Source: Lysobacteraceae bacterium NML93-0793
Lineage (GTDB): Bacteria > Pseudomonadota > Gammaproteobacteria > Xanthomonadales > Xanthomonadaceae
Assembly: GCA_002324875.1 (NCBI GenBank)
Contig: NTJG01000006.1
Span: 62,001 to 126,000 of the forward strand
Direction of reading: 5' to 3'
DNA length: 64,000 nt
Under the pieces are notes generated by a model, which made no database searches, was not told the DNA's origin, and worked only from the letters and a program-made list of their open reading frames with translations. Shown one piece after another: positions 18,916 through 27,665 of the stretch. The position numbers were made by a program, and so were the translations under genes. Numbering within the stretch: the stretch's first letter is position 1; each line of letters starts with the position of its first letter.

Positions 18916-19225
18916 CCGGCACACCCGATCTGCGCCCGACGCATCGTGCGTCTGTCGCGGCGTCGCCGGGCCTCGAACGAGCGGCGCGGAAACGTCGATG
19001 CAGGGCGGGCGTTCGCTTCTCGTGCCGCAGGTGCGGCGTGGCGCGGCGTGGCGCGGCGTCGTCTGCGGCGATGCGGCAGGGATGTTCCGCCTGGTCGTCG
19101 CCTATTCAGTGAAGCAGGACAGTCCGGCGAGCGGAATCACGCTGCGGCCGACCAACGGCGCTCAAGGCTTCCCGGCCGACGCCGATACAGGGAACCACAA
19201 GGACGCGTTTCCGGATTCATCGCTC
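18916..19225. other. 310-bp intergenic region upstream of motA
   Basis: The region between the LysE gene and motA holds a strong sigma-28-type promoter in its last quarter (listed separately). I see no gene in the rest. Confidence 0.55.
19162..19188 (+). promoter_or_regulatory. Sigma-28 (FliA) promoter of motAB
   Basis: TCAAG at 19162-19166 and GCCGATAC at 19181-19188 are separated by 14 bases. That is the spacing and nearly the consensus of flagellar sigma-28 promoters (TAAAG, 14 bases, GCCGATAA). It lies 37 bp before the motA start codon, which fits late flagellar genes being under FliA control. Confidence 0.8.
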
Positions 19226-20086
19226 ATGTATCTCATCATCGGTGCCATCGTCGTCGTCGCGAGCATGGTCGGCGGCTTCACCATGGTGGGCGGCAAGCTG
19301 CTGTCGTTGTGGCATGTCAACGAGATCATCGTGATCTGCGGCTGCGCGTTGGGCGCCTATGTGATCGCCACGCCGCCCAAGGTGATGAAGGGCGCGATGC
19401 AGAGCACGATCGCGCTGCTGAAAGGGCCGAAATACCAGCGCACCGATTACGTCGATCTGCTGAAGCTGATCTACGAGATCCTGATGAAGATGCGCCGCGA
19501 GGGCACGATGGCGATCGAGGATCATGTCGAGAATCCCGAGCGCAGCGCGATCTTCCAGAAGTATCCGAAGATCGCCGCCGACCACCACATGCTGACCTTC
19601 ATCACCGACTGCCTGCGCCTGATGATCGGCGGCAGCATGAGCCCGCACGAGCTCGAATCGCTGCTCGAGTACGAACTCGAAACCCACCACCAGGAAGCGC
19701 TGGAGCCCGCGCATTCGGTGCAGAAGGTCGCCGACGCACTGCCGGGTTTCGGTATCGTGGCCGCGGTACTCGGCATCATCCTGACGATGTCGATCGTCGG
19801 CAGCGCGCCGCCGGCCGAGATCGGCCAGAAGGTCGCGTCGGCGCTGGTCGGCACCTTCCTCGGCATCTTTCTCGCCTATGGCTTCGTCGGTCCGGTCGCC
19901 ACCGCGATGGAGAACCGTGCGCATGACGAGGGCAAGGCCTTCGAGGTGGTGAAGATGGCGCTGGTGGCGTCGCTGCGCGGCTACCCGCCGTCGGTGGCCA
20001 TCGAGTTCGCGCGCAAGCTGCTGTTCTCGGGTGTGCGTCCGAGCTTCCAGGATCTGGAAGCCGACCTCAAGGCCGCAAAGGGTTGA
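19226..20086 (+). CDS. motA: Flagellar motor stator protein MotA
   Basis: This 286-residue inner-membrane protein matches MotA of proton-driven stators in length. It has four hydrophobic segments, the charged cytoplasmic loop (MRREGTMAIEDHVENPE), and the conserved ADALPGFGIVAAVLGIILTM segment carrying the functional proline. With MotB it forms the stator that couples ion flow to torque at FliG. The ATG at 19226 lies behind a sigma-28 promoter. motB starts five bases after its stop, the usual two-gene operon. No other flagellar genes are in the window. Confidence 0.97.
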   Translation: MYLIIGAIVVVASMVGGFTMVGGKLLSLWHVNEIIVICGCALGAYVIATPPKVMKGAMQSTIALLKGPKYQRTDYVDLLKLIYEILMKMRREGTMAIEDHVENPERSAIFQKYPKIAADHHMLTFITDCLRLMIGGSMSPHELESLLEYELETHHQEALEPAHSVQKVADALPGFGIVAAVLGIILTMSIVGSAPPAEIGQKVASALVGTFLGIFLAYGFVGPVATAMENRAHDEGKAFEVVKMALVASLRGYPPSVAIEFARKLLFSGVRPSFQDLEADLKAAKG

Positions 20087-20091
20087 CCGCC

Positions 20092-21015
20092 ATGAGCGAG
20101 CAGGCGCAACCGATCATCATCGTCCGCAAGAAGAAGGGCGGTGGCGGCGGCCATCACGGCGGCGCGTGGAAGGTCGCCTACGCGGACTTCGTGACCGCGA
20201 TGATGGCCTTCTTCATGGTGATGTGGCTGGTCGCCACGATGCCGCAGGAACAGCTCGGCGGCATCGCGGAGTACTTCAAGAATCCGAGCGCGGTGGCCGG
20301 TGCCGCCGCGTCAGCCGCCCCTGGCGTGAGCGGCCCGGGCGGCGCGGGCGACGTGCCGATCAAGATGTTCGACCATCTGCGCAACCCGCCTGGAGCGGGT
20401 GCGACGCCGGACGAGACGCGTCGCGATGCCGCCGATCGCGCGCGTCTGGAAGCGCTCAAGCGCGAGCTCGAGGAGGCCGTGGCGAAAAGCCAGGCGCTGG
20501 CCCCCTTCAAGGACCAGCTGCTGATCGACATCACGCCCGAAGGCCTGCGCATCCAGATCGTCGATTCGCACAACCGGCCGATGTTCGATCTGGGATCACC
20601 CAATCTCAAGGACTACACCGCCAGCATCCTGATGGAACTGGCGCGCTATCTGAACCAGGTCGACAACCGGGTGGCGATCTCCGGGCACACGGACACCACG
20701 CCGTTCGCCGATGCCAACGGCTCGGGCAACTGGGAGCTCTCCAGCCAGCGCGCCAATGCGGCGCGGCGCGCGCTCGTCGCCGGCGGTATGGACGAGGCCA
20801 AGCTCTCGCGGGTGGTCGGATTGTCCTCGTCCGTGCCGTTCGACAAGACCGATCCGCGCAATCCGATCAATCGTCGCATCAGCATCGTCGTGCTCAGTGA
20901 CGCGGCCGAGCGGATCGACGTCGAGGACCAGGAAGCCGTGGCCGTCGACGATGCGGCCGTGGCCGCGGCCATGCACGACGGCGGCGCCGTCGCGCAGGCT
21001 GCACTGGCGGAGTGA
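20092..21015 (+). CDS. motB: Flagellar motor stator protein MotB
   Basis: This 307-residue protein has a cytosolic basic start (VRKKKGGGG), one membrane helix and a periplasmic OmpA-like peptidoglycan-binding domain (about 150-270, ISGHTDTTPF and NPINRRISIVV). The proton-binding aspartate is Asp32 in AYADFVTAMMAF, the same number as in E. coli MotB. MotB anchors the stator to the wall. I use the ATG at 20092 rather than the TTG at 20083, which overlaps the motA stop. The C-terminus is an Ala/Val/Asp-rich tail. Confidence 0.97.
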   Translation: MSEQAQPIIIVRKKKGGGGGHHGGAWKVAYADFVTAMMAFFMVMWLVATMPQEQLGGIAEYFKNPSAVAGAAASAAPGVSGPGGAGDVPIKMFDHLRNPPGAGATPDETRRDAADRARLEALKRELEEAVAKSQALAPFKDQLLIDITPEGLRIQIVDSHNRPMFDLGSPNLKDYTASILMELARYLNQVDNRVAISGHTDTTPFADANGSGNWELSSQRANAARRALVAGGMDEAKLSRVVGLSSSVPFDKTDPRNPINRRISIVVLSDAAERIDVEDQEAVAVDDAAVAAAMHDGGAVAQAALAE

Positions 21016-21110
21016 AGATGCGGGGCCGCGGGACGCATCCGCGCGAGCGCGGCCGTGCCGGGCGAGGCCGGGTGGACTAGTCTGTGCGACCTGCCGCACG
21101 GGTCTCCGCC

Positions 21111-21986
21111 ATGAAGCTCCAGTTGTCGCTCGAATGGTTTCTCAATCCGGATCACCTTCCGCTGATCGCGGGCATCGAGCGCGGCTGGTACCGCGACGCC
21201 GGCCTCGATCTCGAGCTTCTGGTGCCCGACGATCACTACGACGGACTGGCGGCCACGGTGGCCGGCGAGGTGGCGTTCGCCTGCAACGAGCCCTTGCACA
21301 TGATCGATGCGGACCGTCCCGGTCTGAAGGCGCTCGGCTGCTTCTTCGAAACCGAAGGCGGCATCCTGCTGCAGCGCGAGGCCGGCCAGCGCCTGCTCGC
21401 GGGCGGCGCGGTGCGCCTCGCGTCGCCGGTGGCGGGCGGCGTCACCGATGCGATCGCGGTCGAAATCCTGTCGCGCTGGTGCGCGCAGCAGGGGGCGCCG
21501 TTCGGTGACGGGCAGGTGCGGATCGAGGAGGCCGGCTTCGCGCATCTCGACAACCTGCGTGCCGGCTTCGACGGGGCGTGGCTGTGTTTCGCCAACTTCG
21601 AAGGTGTCGAGGCGCGGCTCGAAGGCATGGACACGCAGTTCATCGCCACGCACGAGGTGGGCCTGCAGAACTTCTCCGCGCTCGAGCTGTTCACCTCGGA
21701 GCGCTTTCTGCGGCAACACGCCGGCGTGGTCCAAACGGTCACGCAGCTGATCGGCGAAGGCGCGCGGTGGTGCCGTGAGCAACCGGCCGAAGCCGCCGCC
21801 ATGTGGTACCGCTACAGCGGCACCGCGCCCACGCCGCTGGTGGACGCGATCATCGCCGATACCTGTCCGCGCCTCGTCGCGCCGCTGCATCGGGACGCCG
21901 CGCGCTGGCACGGTATGTGGGCGCAATTCGAACAGCTGGGCCTGAGCCAGGTGGACGACGCGGGCTACGCCGCGCTCTATTCCTGA
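21111..21986 (+). CDS. THI5/NMT1-like substrate-binding-fold protein, no signal peptide
   Basis: This 291-residue protein has the THI5/NMT1-like fold (LSLEWFLNPDHLPLIAGIE at the N-terminus, then GWYRDAGLDLELL). Bacterial relatives are periplasmic binding proteins for thiamine precursors, and the fungal relative is the suicide HMP-P synthase. This one starts directly in the domain with no signal peptide or lipobox, so it should be cytosolic, and no ABC permease or ATPase gene adjoins it. The cysteine cluster of fungal Thi5 is not evident. The ATG at 21111 sits 95 bp after motB. Function remains open. Confidence 0.75.
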   Translation: MKLQLSLEWFLNPDHLPLIAGIERGWYRDAGLDLELLVPDDHYDGLAATVAGEVAFACNEPLHMIDADRPGLKALGCFFETEGGILLQREAGQRLLAGGAVRLASPVAGGVTDAIAVEILSRWCAQQGAPFGDGQVRIEEAGFAHLDNLRAGFDGAWLCFANFEGVEARLEGMDTQFIATHEVGLQNFSALELFTSERFLRQHAGVVQTVTQLIGEGARWCREQPAEAAAMWYRYSGTAPTPLVDAIIADTCPRLVAPLHRDAARWHGMWAQFEQLGLSQVDDAGYAALYS

Positions 21987-22198
21987 TCCACCCCTCGGGC
22001 AAGGGGCCGTTCGCCCGACAGGCCCGTGCCCGTGCCGCGATCGCGCCGCCTGGACCGCCTCGGGCGGGCGGCCCGCACCGCGGTCCGCGCGGCCGCTCGT
22101 GGCTTGTTGCGGATGAAGAATGCGCGCATTCCCACGCGCATCGCCCCGAGCCGGGCACGCGTAATGCGCGCATGTGCGGGCTTTGCTGCACTGCATGG

Positions 22199-22212
22199 TG
22201 ACAACGCTGCCA
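22199..22212. promoter_or_regulatory. LacI-family-type operator candidate 1
   Basis: The 14-mer TGACAACGCTGCCA has five of seven base pairs symmetric around a central CG. Its core resembles boxes of the form TGACARCGYTGTCA that I recall for the N-acetylglucosamine regulator NagR in Xanthomonas. It lies 27 bp before the second palindrome in the TonB receptor upstream region. Confidence 0.45.
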
Positions 22213-22239
22213 TCAGGCGATAGACCGTCACTTCAGGGG

Positions 22240-22253
22240 TGTTAGCGCTATCA
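22240..22253. promoter_or_regulatory. LacI-family-type operator candidate 2
   Basis: The 14-mer TGTTAGCGCTATCA is palindromic around a central CG at six of seven pairs, the form bound by LacI-family repressors. It differs at two positions from the xyl-box of Xanthomonas as I recall it (TGGTAGCGCTAACA). It lies about 306 bp before the TonB receptor start. No LacI-type gene is in the window, so the regulator would be encoded elsewhere. Confidence 0.6.
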
Positions 22254-22559
22254 CTTTCACGGCGATGGAAGCGGGGTTCGGACGTTTCGACAGTGCAGTG
22301 CAGGGAAGGCGCCCGAGCGCCAGGCACACGGCGAAACAGCAGGATTCCGGAGCGATCGACGCACGTGCATGGCGGCAGGACGAGCCGAGTCGACGCCGTA
22401 TGTCCCCACCGACCGACGCTCCAGTGCGTTCAAGAGAACACTCGAAGGAGGCCCCCGAGCCACAGGTGCCGCAGGGCGCAGGCGAAGGTGGTCGGGTGAT
22501 GTGGGTGCCGTGCGCAGCCTGCGTGCGGTCGAACCAATCCTGGTGCTGAGGACGGGCGA

Positions 22560-25500
22560 ATGAACCTGAAGTTGAAGCGTTTGAAGTCGACGGCGATGTT
22601 TACCTTCGTCGGCGGCGTGCTGATCATCAATCCTGCGTTCGCGCAGGAGCCGCAGGGGTCGGCAATTCCCGGCGCGCAGTCGACGAGCGCGCCGCGGAGC
22701 ACGGCCACCGACCTCGACACGGTCACCGTCACCGCGCTGCGCAGCAGCCTCAACCAGGCGATGGAAACCAAGCGCGATGCGGCCGGCGTGGTCGACGCGA
22801 TCAGCGCCGAGGACATCGGCAAGTTCCCCGATTCCAATCTCGCCGAATCCCTGCAGCGCGTGACCGGCATCTCGATCGAGCGCCGCGATGGCGAGGGCGC
22901 GCAGGTCACCGCGCGCGGTTTCGGTCCGCAGTTCAATATGGTCACGCTCAACGGCCGCCAGGTGCCTGGCGCCGACGCCTTCGGCGCGTCCGGCCAGGTG
23001 GCGATCGGCGGCGTGGATGGCGGCACGCGCGCGTTCAACTTCGCGCAGCTCGCGGCCGAGGCGATCAGCGGCATCGAGGTCTACAAGACCAGCCAGGCCC
23101 ATGTGCCGAGCGGCGGCATCGGCGCGACGATCAACATCCTCACCGATCGTCCGTTCAACCACTCGGGCGTGGTCGCCAGCGCCGGCGCCAAGGTGGTGTC
23201 CGACCGCAGCCAGCTGTTCGAGAACGACCTGACGCCCGAGCTGTCGGGCATCTTCAGCTACACCAATCCCGACAAGACCTTCGGCGTCGGCCTGAGCACC
23301 AGCTATCAGAAGCGCAAGGGCGGCTCGGTCCAGGCCACCAACAACTACTGGAACATCCAGCCCTGGACGGGCACGATGCCGGGTGATCCCGCGGTGACCA
23401 ACGCGCCGGCCATCGGCGAGCTCTACGCGCGTCCCAACGACCTGCGCTATGCGTTCTCGGAGTTCGAGCGCGAGCGCGTCAACGGCCAGGCCGTGCTGCA
23501 GTTCGCGCCCACCGACAGCGTCACGCTGACCCTGGACTACACCTATTCGACGAACGAGATCACCGAGAACCGCGGTGAGCAGGGCATGTGGCTGCAGAAC
23601 AGCGCCTACACCAACATCGAATTCGACACCTCCGGCGCGGTGGCCACACCGACCTACATCGGCGAGATCGCCGGCACCAAGGATTTCGGCCTCGAGCAGC
23701 AACGCAGCATGCAGGAGTACGAGCTCGGCTCGCTGGGTTTCAATGCGGTCTGGGACGTCAACCCTGATTTCCGCTTGAGCCTCGATGCGCACAACTCCAA
23801 GACCGAGAGCCGGCCCAACGATCCGCTGACCGGCGGCGGATCGATCTTCATGAGCATCGCGGGCACCAACAACTGCACCACGGGTCCGCATTGCGGCGGC
23901 TCGTGGGTGCAGGAGATGTTCTTCAACAACGGCATGCCGGTCGGCACGCAGACCTGGTATCCCTCGACCGCCGATGCGATCGCGCGCACCAACGGCGTGG
24001 TGAATCCGGGCTTCGTGGCCGGCGAGATCGGCAGCCAGGTGCTGCGCGTCAACGCGCAGACCCAGGTCAGCGAAATCAAGCAGGGGCGGGTCGACGGCGA
24101 GTGGAGCTTCGATCAGGGCCGCTTCCAGTTCGGCGTCGACACCAACAAGGTCAGTACCCACCGTTTGCAGGCCGAGGAGGCCTATTCGACGCTCGGCGAC
24201 TGGAGTGTCGCGAACGTCGATTCCGACGTCGCGGGCGGGCTGATGAATTTCCTGCAGCCGGTCAGCATCGTCGGCCTGTTCGACGACTATTCGTTCAGCA
24301 GCTGGCCGGCCTGGCGCGGCGACGCCGGCGCACTCGCGCAATGGGCCGCGGCGCAGTACGGCGTGGGCCTGGGCGTGAGTCCGCGCAACTCGGCCGACAA
24401 TCGCGTCGAAGAAAAGACCAATGCGGCCTACATGCAGCTCTCGCTCGAGGGCGAGCTGGGCGGCATGCGCACCAATACCCGGATCGGTGTGCGTTACGAG
24501 ACGACCGACATCACCTCGACCTCGCTCATTGCGATCCCCGAGGCGATCGAATGGCAGTCCAACAACGATTTCCGCATCGTCCTGTCGGATGAGCTCGAGC
24601 CGTACAGCGAGCGCGCCAGCTACAGCTACATCCTGCCCAATCTCGATTTCAGCATCGATTTCACCGACCAGCTCAAGGGGCGCGCGTCGTTCGGCAAGAG
24701 CATCGCGCGTGCGCCCTACGGCAATCTCTACGCCGGGCCGGGCGCCCAGCAGCCGACGGGCTCGGTGCTGCTGGATCCCTCGTCCCGCGCGCAGGGCAAC
24801 TCGCAGAACCCGAGCCTCAAGCCGCTGGAATCGGACAACCTCGACCTGGCGCTCGAGTGGTACTTCGCGAACGCGAGCTATCTGTCGGTGACGTACTGGA
24901 CGAAGTCGGTGAACAACTTCATCGGCAACACCATCACCCAGGAACCGCTGTACGGGCTGCGTGACCCGACGTCCGGTCCCGACGCCCAGGCCGCACTGGC
25001 GTTCCTGCTGAGCCCGGCGTGCGCCGCCCAGGTGGGCGCCGCCAATGCGGCGGCATGCTCCGGCAACGACACCTCGCTGTTCAGTGCGCTGGCGCTGCTG
25101 CGCAACGACCCGGCGGGTCTGGGCGCGTTCGACGGCAGCGACGCGCAGGCGCTGGCACTCGAGGCCGCCTACGATCTCTACGGCAATGCCAACGACCCGC
25201 TGTACCAGTTCAACGTCAGCCAGCCGATCAACCAGAACGCGGCCACCTTGCGCGGCTGGGAGCTGGGCGGCCAGTACTTCTTCGGCGACTCAGGCTTCGG
25301 CATTCTCGCCAACTACACCATCGTCAATGGCGACGTCGGCTACAACAACGGGGGCGATCCGAACATCGACCAGTTCGCGCTCACCGGCCTCAGCGACACC
25401 GCCAATGCGGTCTTCATGTACGAGAAGTACGGCTGGACGGTGCGTCTGGCGTGGAACTGGCGCGACGAGTATCTGATCCTCGCCAACCAGGGCAACAGCA

Positions 25501-25700
25501 AGAATCCATACTACGTCGAGGCCTACGACCAGTGGGATCTCAGCGTGAACTACGCGCTCAACGACCACTGGTTGTTCGGCTTCGAGGCGGTCAATCTGAC
25601 CGGTGAGGACGTGCGCTGGCATGCCCGCACCGACCAGCAGATCGTCAAGCTGGCCGACCAGAGTCCGCGTTACATGCTGGGCGTGCGCTACCGCTTCTGA
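22560..25700 (+). CDS. TonB-dependent receptor (carbohydrate-locus type)
   Basis: This 1046-residue outer-membrane receptor has a signal peptide (cut near PAFAQE), a TonB box around LDTVTVTA (residues about 52-60), a plug domain (AEDIGKFPDSNLAESLQRVTG and ERRDGEGAQVTARGF) and a 22-strand-type barrel ending in aromatic YRF. The FPDSNLAE motif and size fit the large Xanthomonas/Caulobacter subfamily linked to carbohydrate uptake. SapC, JmjC-cupin and halogenase genes follow on the same strand, and LacI-type palindromes precede it. Together these suggest induction by a sugar or oligosaccharide. The substrate is unknown. Confidence 0.95.
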   Translation: MNLKLKRLKSTAMFTFVGGVLIINPAFAQEPQGSAIPGAQSTSAPRSTATDLDTVTVTALRSSLNQAMETKRDAAGVVDAISAEDIGKFPDSNLAESLQRVTGISIERRDGEGAQVTARGFGPQFNMVTLNGRQVPGADAFGASGQVAIGGVDGGTRAFNFAQLAAEAISGIEVYKTSQAHVPSGGIGATINILTDRPFNHSGVVASAGAKVVSDRSQLFENDLTPELSGIFSYTNPDKTFGVGLSTSYQKRKGGSVQATNNYWNIQPWTGTMPGDPAVTNAPAIGELYARPNDLRYAFSEFERERVNGQAVLQFAPTDSVTLTLDYTYSTNEITENRGEQGMWLQNSAYTNIEFDTSGAVATPTYIGEIAGTKDFGLEQQRSMQEYELGSLGFNAVWDVNPDFRLSLDAHNSKTESRPNDPLTGGGSIFMSIAGTNNCTTGPHCGGSWVQEMFFNNGMPVGTQTWYPSTADAIARTNGVVNPGFVAGEIGSQVLRVNAQTQVSEIKQGRVDGEWSFDQGRFQFGVDTNKVSTHRLQAEEAYSTLGDWSVANVDSDVAGGLMNFLQPVSIVGLFDDYSFSSWPAWRGDAGALAQWAAAQYGVGLGVSPRNSADNRVEEKTNAAYMQLSLEGELGGMRTNTRIGVRYETTDITSTSLIAIPEAIEWQSNNDFRIVLSDELEPYSERASYSYILPNLDFSIDFTDQLKGRASFGKSIARAPYGNLYAGPGAQQPTGSVLLDPSSRAQGNSQNPSLKPLESDNLDLALEWYFANASYLSVTYWTKSVNNFIGNTITQEPLYGLRDPTSGPDAQAALAFLLSPACAAQVGAANAAACSGNDTSLFSALALLRNDPAGLGAFDGSDAQALALEAAYDLYGNANDPLYQFNVSQPINQNAATLRGWELGGQYFFGDSGFGILANYTIVNGDVGYNNGGDPNIDQFALTGLSDTANAVFMYEKYGWTVRLAWNWRDEYLILANQGNSKNPYYVEAYDQWDLSVNYALNDHWLFGFEAVNLTGEDVRWHARTDQQIVKLADQSPRYMLGVRYRF

Positions 25701-25867
25701 TCCCGTCACCGCCTCCCCCAGGGACGATGCCGGGCGGGACCGCTGCAGCTGCAGCGGTCCCGTTCTCACTTGGCGCGTGGGGGCGCGCATCGATGCGCCC
25801 GCGCGCATGCGCCCGTACCATCCAGGGACCGTCCGCATCGTCCGGGCGTCCCCAGCCCGGAGACCCG

Positions 25868-26623
25868 ATGGCCCGCTTCGAACTGCTCAACAACGTTGCA
25901 CACAAGGATCTGCGTGTCGCCACCGGCTTCGATCCGCGCTTCGGCGACGCGGTCGGAATGGTGCCGGCCTATCCGAGCGAGTACGCCGAGCTGCAGCGCG
26001 AATATCCGATCTTCTTCCGCAAGGACGAGGCGGGCGAGTGGATGTCGGTGGCGCTGCTGGGCTTCGAGCAGCACGAGAATCTGTTCCTGCGCGATGGCCG
26101 CTGGAATGCCGCCTACCTGCCGGGCGCCGTGGCGAAGGGCCCGTTCCTGATCGGCTTCCAGGAGCAGCACGTCGACGGTGAACTCCGCCAGGCCCCGGTG
26201 ATCCATGTCGACCTCGATCATCCACGTGTGAACCGCGATGACGGCGAGGCGGTGTTCCTGCCGCAGGGTGGGAACAGCCCGTATCTCGATCACATCGCCG
26301 ACGTGCTGCGCGGCATCCGTGATGGCGCGGAATTCGGCGCGGCCATGTTCGCCGCCTTCGATGCGCTGGGTCTGATCCAGCCGATGCAGCTGGCGGTCGA
26401 GCTGGACGCGCGGCATCGTGTCGACGTGCGCGGTCTGCACGGCATCGACCGCGATGCGCTGGCGGCACTGGATGGCGCGGCGCTCGAGCGTCTGCATCGC
26501 GCCGGGTATCTGGAAGGGGCCTATCTGCTGCTGGCGTCGCTGCACAACGTGCGCCGGCTGATGGCGGAAAAGCAGCGCCGCCTGCGTGAGCAGGAGACGG
26601 CCACGAGTCACGGGGGCCACTGA
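25868..26623 (+). CDS. SapC-family protein
   Basis: This 251-residue protein matches the SapC family: HKDLRVA near the start, VPAYPSEYAELQREYPIFFRK, then LLGFEQHENLFL and GPFLIGFQE. It has no signal peptide or membrane segment. The family is named after a Campylobacter S-layer-associated protein, but in Xanthomonas and Caulobacter relatives it sits beside TonB receptors and flavin halogenases, as here. Its biochemical function is not established to my knowledge. ATG 25868 follows GGAGA, and its stop is three bases before the next gene. Confidence 0.88.
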   Translation: MARFELLNNVAHKDLRVATGFDPRFGDAVGMVPAYPSEYAELQREYPIFFRKDEAGEWMSVALLGFEQHENLFLRDGRWNAAYLPGAVAKGPFLIGFQEQHVDGELRQAPVIHVDLDHPRVNRDDGEAVFLPQGGNSPYLDHIADVLRGIRDGAEFGAAMFAAFDALGLIQPMQLAVELDARHRVDVRGLHGIDRDALAALDGAALERLHRAGYLEGAYLLLASLHNVRRLMAEKQRRLREQETATSHGGH

Positions 26624-26626
26624 ACC

Positions 26627-27649
26627 GTGGACGTGGCGCCGACGGCAATGCGCACCCTCGACGTCGCGAACGCGGGCGGGCTTCCGCTCGACGATCTGCT
26701 GGCGGCCGGCGTGCCCACGCGGTTGCGCGGAGTCGCGCGCGACTGGGGGCTGGTTCGCGCCGGGCAGGACTCGACGGATTCGGCGATGGCCTACCTGCGC
26801 GGCTTCGATACCGGCCGTGTGGTGCCGTACTCGTACGGCGGGCCGGAGATCGACGGGCGCCCGTTCTACAACGACGATTGCACCGCGCTGAACTTCGAGG
26901 TCCGCCGCGGCGGTCTCGGCGAGGTGCTCGACGCGATCACCCGGCATCTCGACGACGCGCGACCGCCGACCTACTACGTGGCCTCGCTGCCGATCGCCGG
27001 CGCGTTGCCGGGTTTCGCTGCGGACAACGATCTGGGCCTGGCCGGGCACGGGGTCGAGGCGCCGCCGAGCATCTGGATCGGCAATCGCGTCGTCGCGTCC
27101 TGCCATTTCGACGCGCCGGAGAACCTGGCCGTCTGCGCCGTGGGCCGGCGCCGGTTCACCGTGTTTCCGCCCGACCAGATCGACAACCTCTACCCGGGAC
27201 CGCTGGAGCCGACGCCGGGCGGGCAGGTCGTGAGTCTGGTGGATTTCGACGCGCCCGATCTCGCGCGCTTCCCGCGTTTTCGCGACGCGCTCGCCACCGC
27301 CCAGACCGCAGTGCTGGAGCCGGGCGACGCGATCTACATTCCCGGCATGTGGTGGCACCACGTGCGCAGCGAGGCGCCGTTCAACGTGCTGGTCAACTAC
27401 TGGTGGCGCCGCGCGCCGGCCTTTCTCGCATCGCCGGTGCCGGCGCTGCATCACGCGCTGTGGACCTTGCGCGACCTGCCCGAGCGCGAGAAGCAGGCCT
27501 GGGCGCAGGTCTTCGATTACTACGTCTTCGGGGCCGCCGGGCGCGCAGGCGCGCACGTGCCCGAGGCTGCACGCGACGTGCTGGACCCGATCGACGACAC
27601 GCGCGCGCGCCGCATCCGTGCCCGGCTGATCGCCGCGCTCAACCGCTGA
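26627..27649 (+). CDS. JmjC/cupin-8 (Pass1-like) putative Fe(II) oxygenase
   Basis: This 340-residue protein has a JmjC-type cupin. The metal-binding HxD is in CHFDAPENLAVC and the distal His in PGMWWHHV, preceded by LEPGDAIYIP. Members of this family are 2-oxoglutarate/Fe(II) oxygenases that often hydroxylate proteins, but none in this genomic context has a defined substrate that I know of. The start is a GTG three bases after the sapC stop; an ATG at 26648 is an alternative. It is the third gene of the receptor/halogenase unit, 16 bp before the halogenase gene. Confidence 0.85.
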   Translation: MDVAPTAMRTLDVANAGGLPLDDLLAAGVPTRLRGVARDWGLVRAGQDSTDSAMAYLRGFDTGRVVPYSYGGPEIDGRPFYNDDCTALNFEVRRGGLGEVLDAITRHLDDARPPTYYVASLPIAGALPGFAADNDLGLAGHGVEAPPSIWIGNRVVASCHFDAPENLAVCAVGRRRFTVFPPDQIDNLYPGPLEPTPGGQVVSLVDFDAPDLARFPRFRDALATAQTAVLEPGDAIYIPGMWWHHVRSEAPFNVLVNYWWRRAPAFLASPVPALHHALWTLRDLPEREKQAWAQVFDYYVFGAAGRAGAHVPEAARDVLDPIDDTRARRIRARLIAALNR

Positions 27650-27665
27650 CAGGAGGACGCACGAC

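Larger units (their letters stand above)
21987..22559. other. 573-bp intergenic region upstream of the TonB receptor
   Basis: The region has no convincing gene; a 95-codon frame from 22265 lacks protein character. It holds two LacI-family-type palindromes (listed separately), leaving a leader of about 300 bases before the receptor start. No clear -10/-35 pair is visible. Confidence 0.55.

Noticed and set aside
22265..22549. 95-codon frame in the TonB receptor leader
   Set aside because: Poor ribosome site and no protein-like composition.
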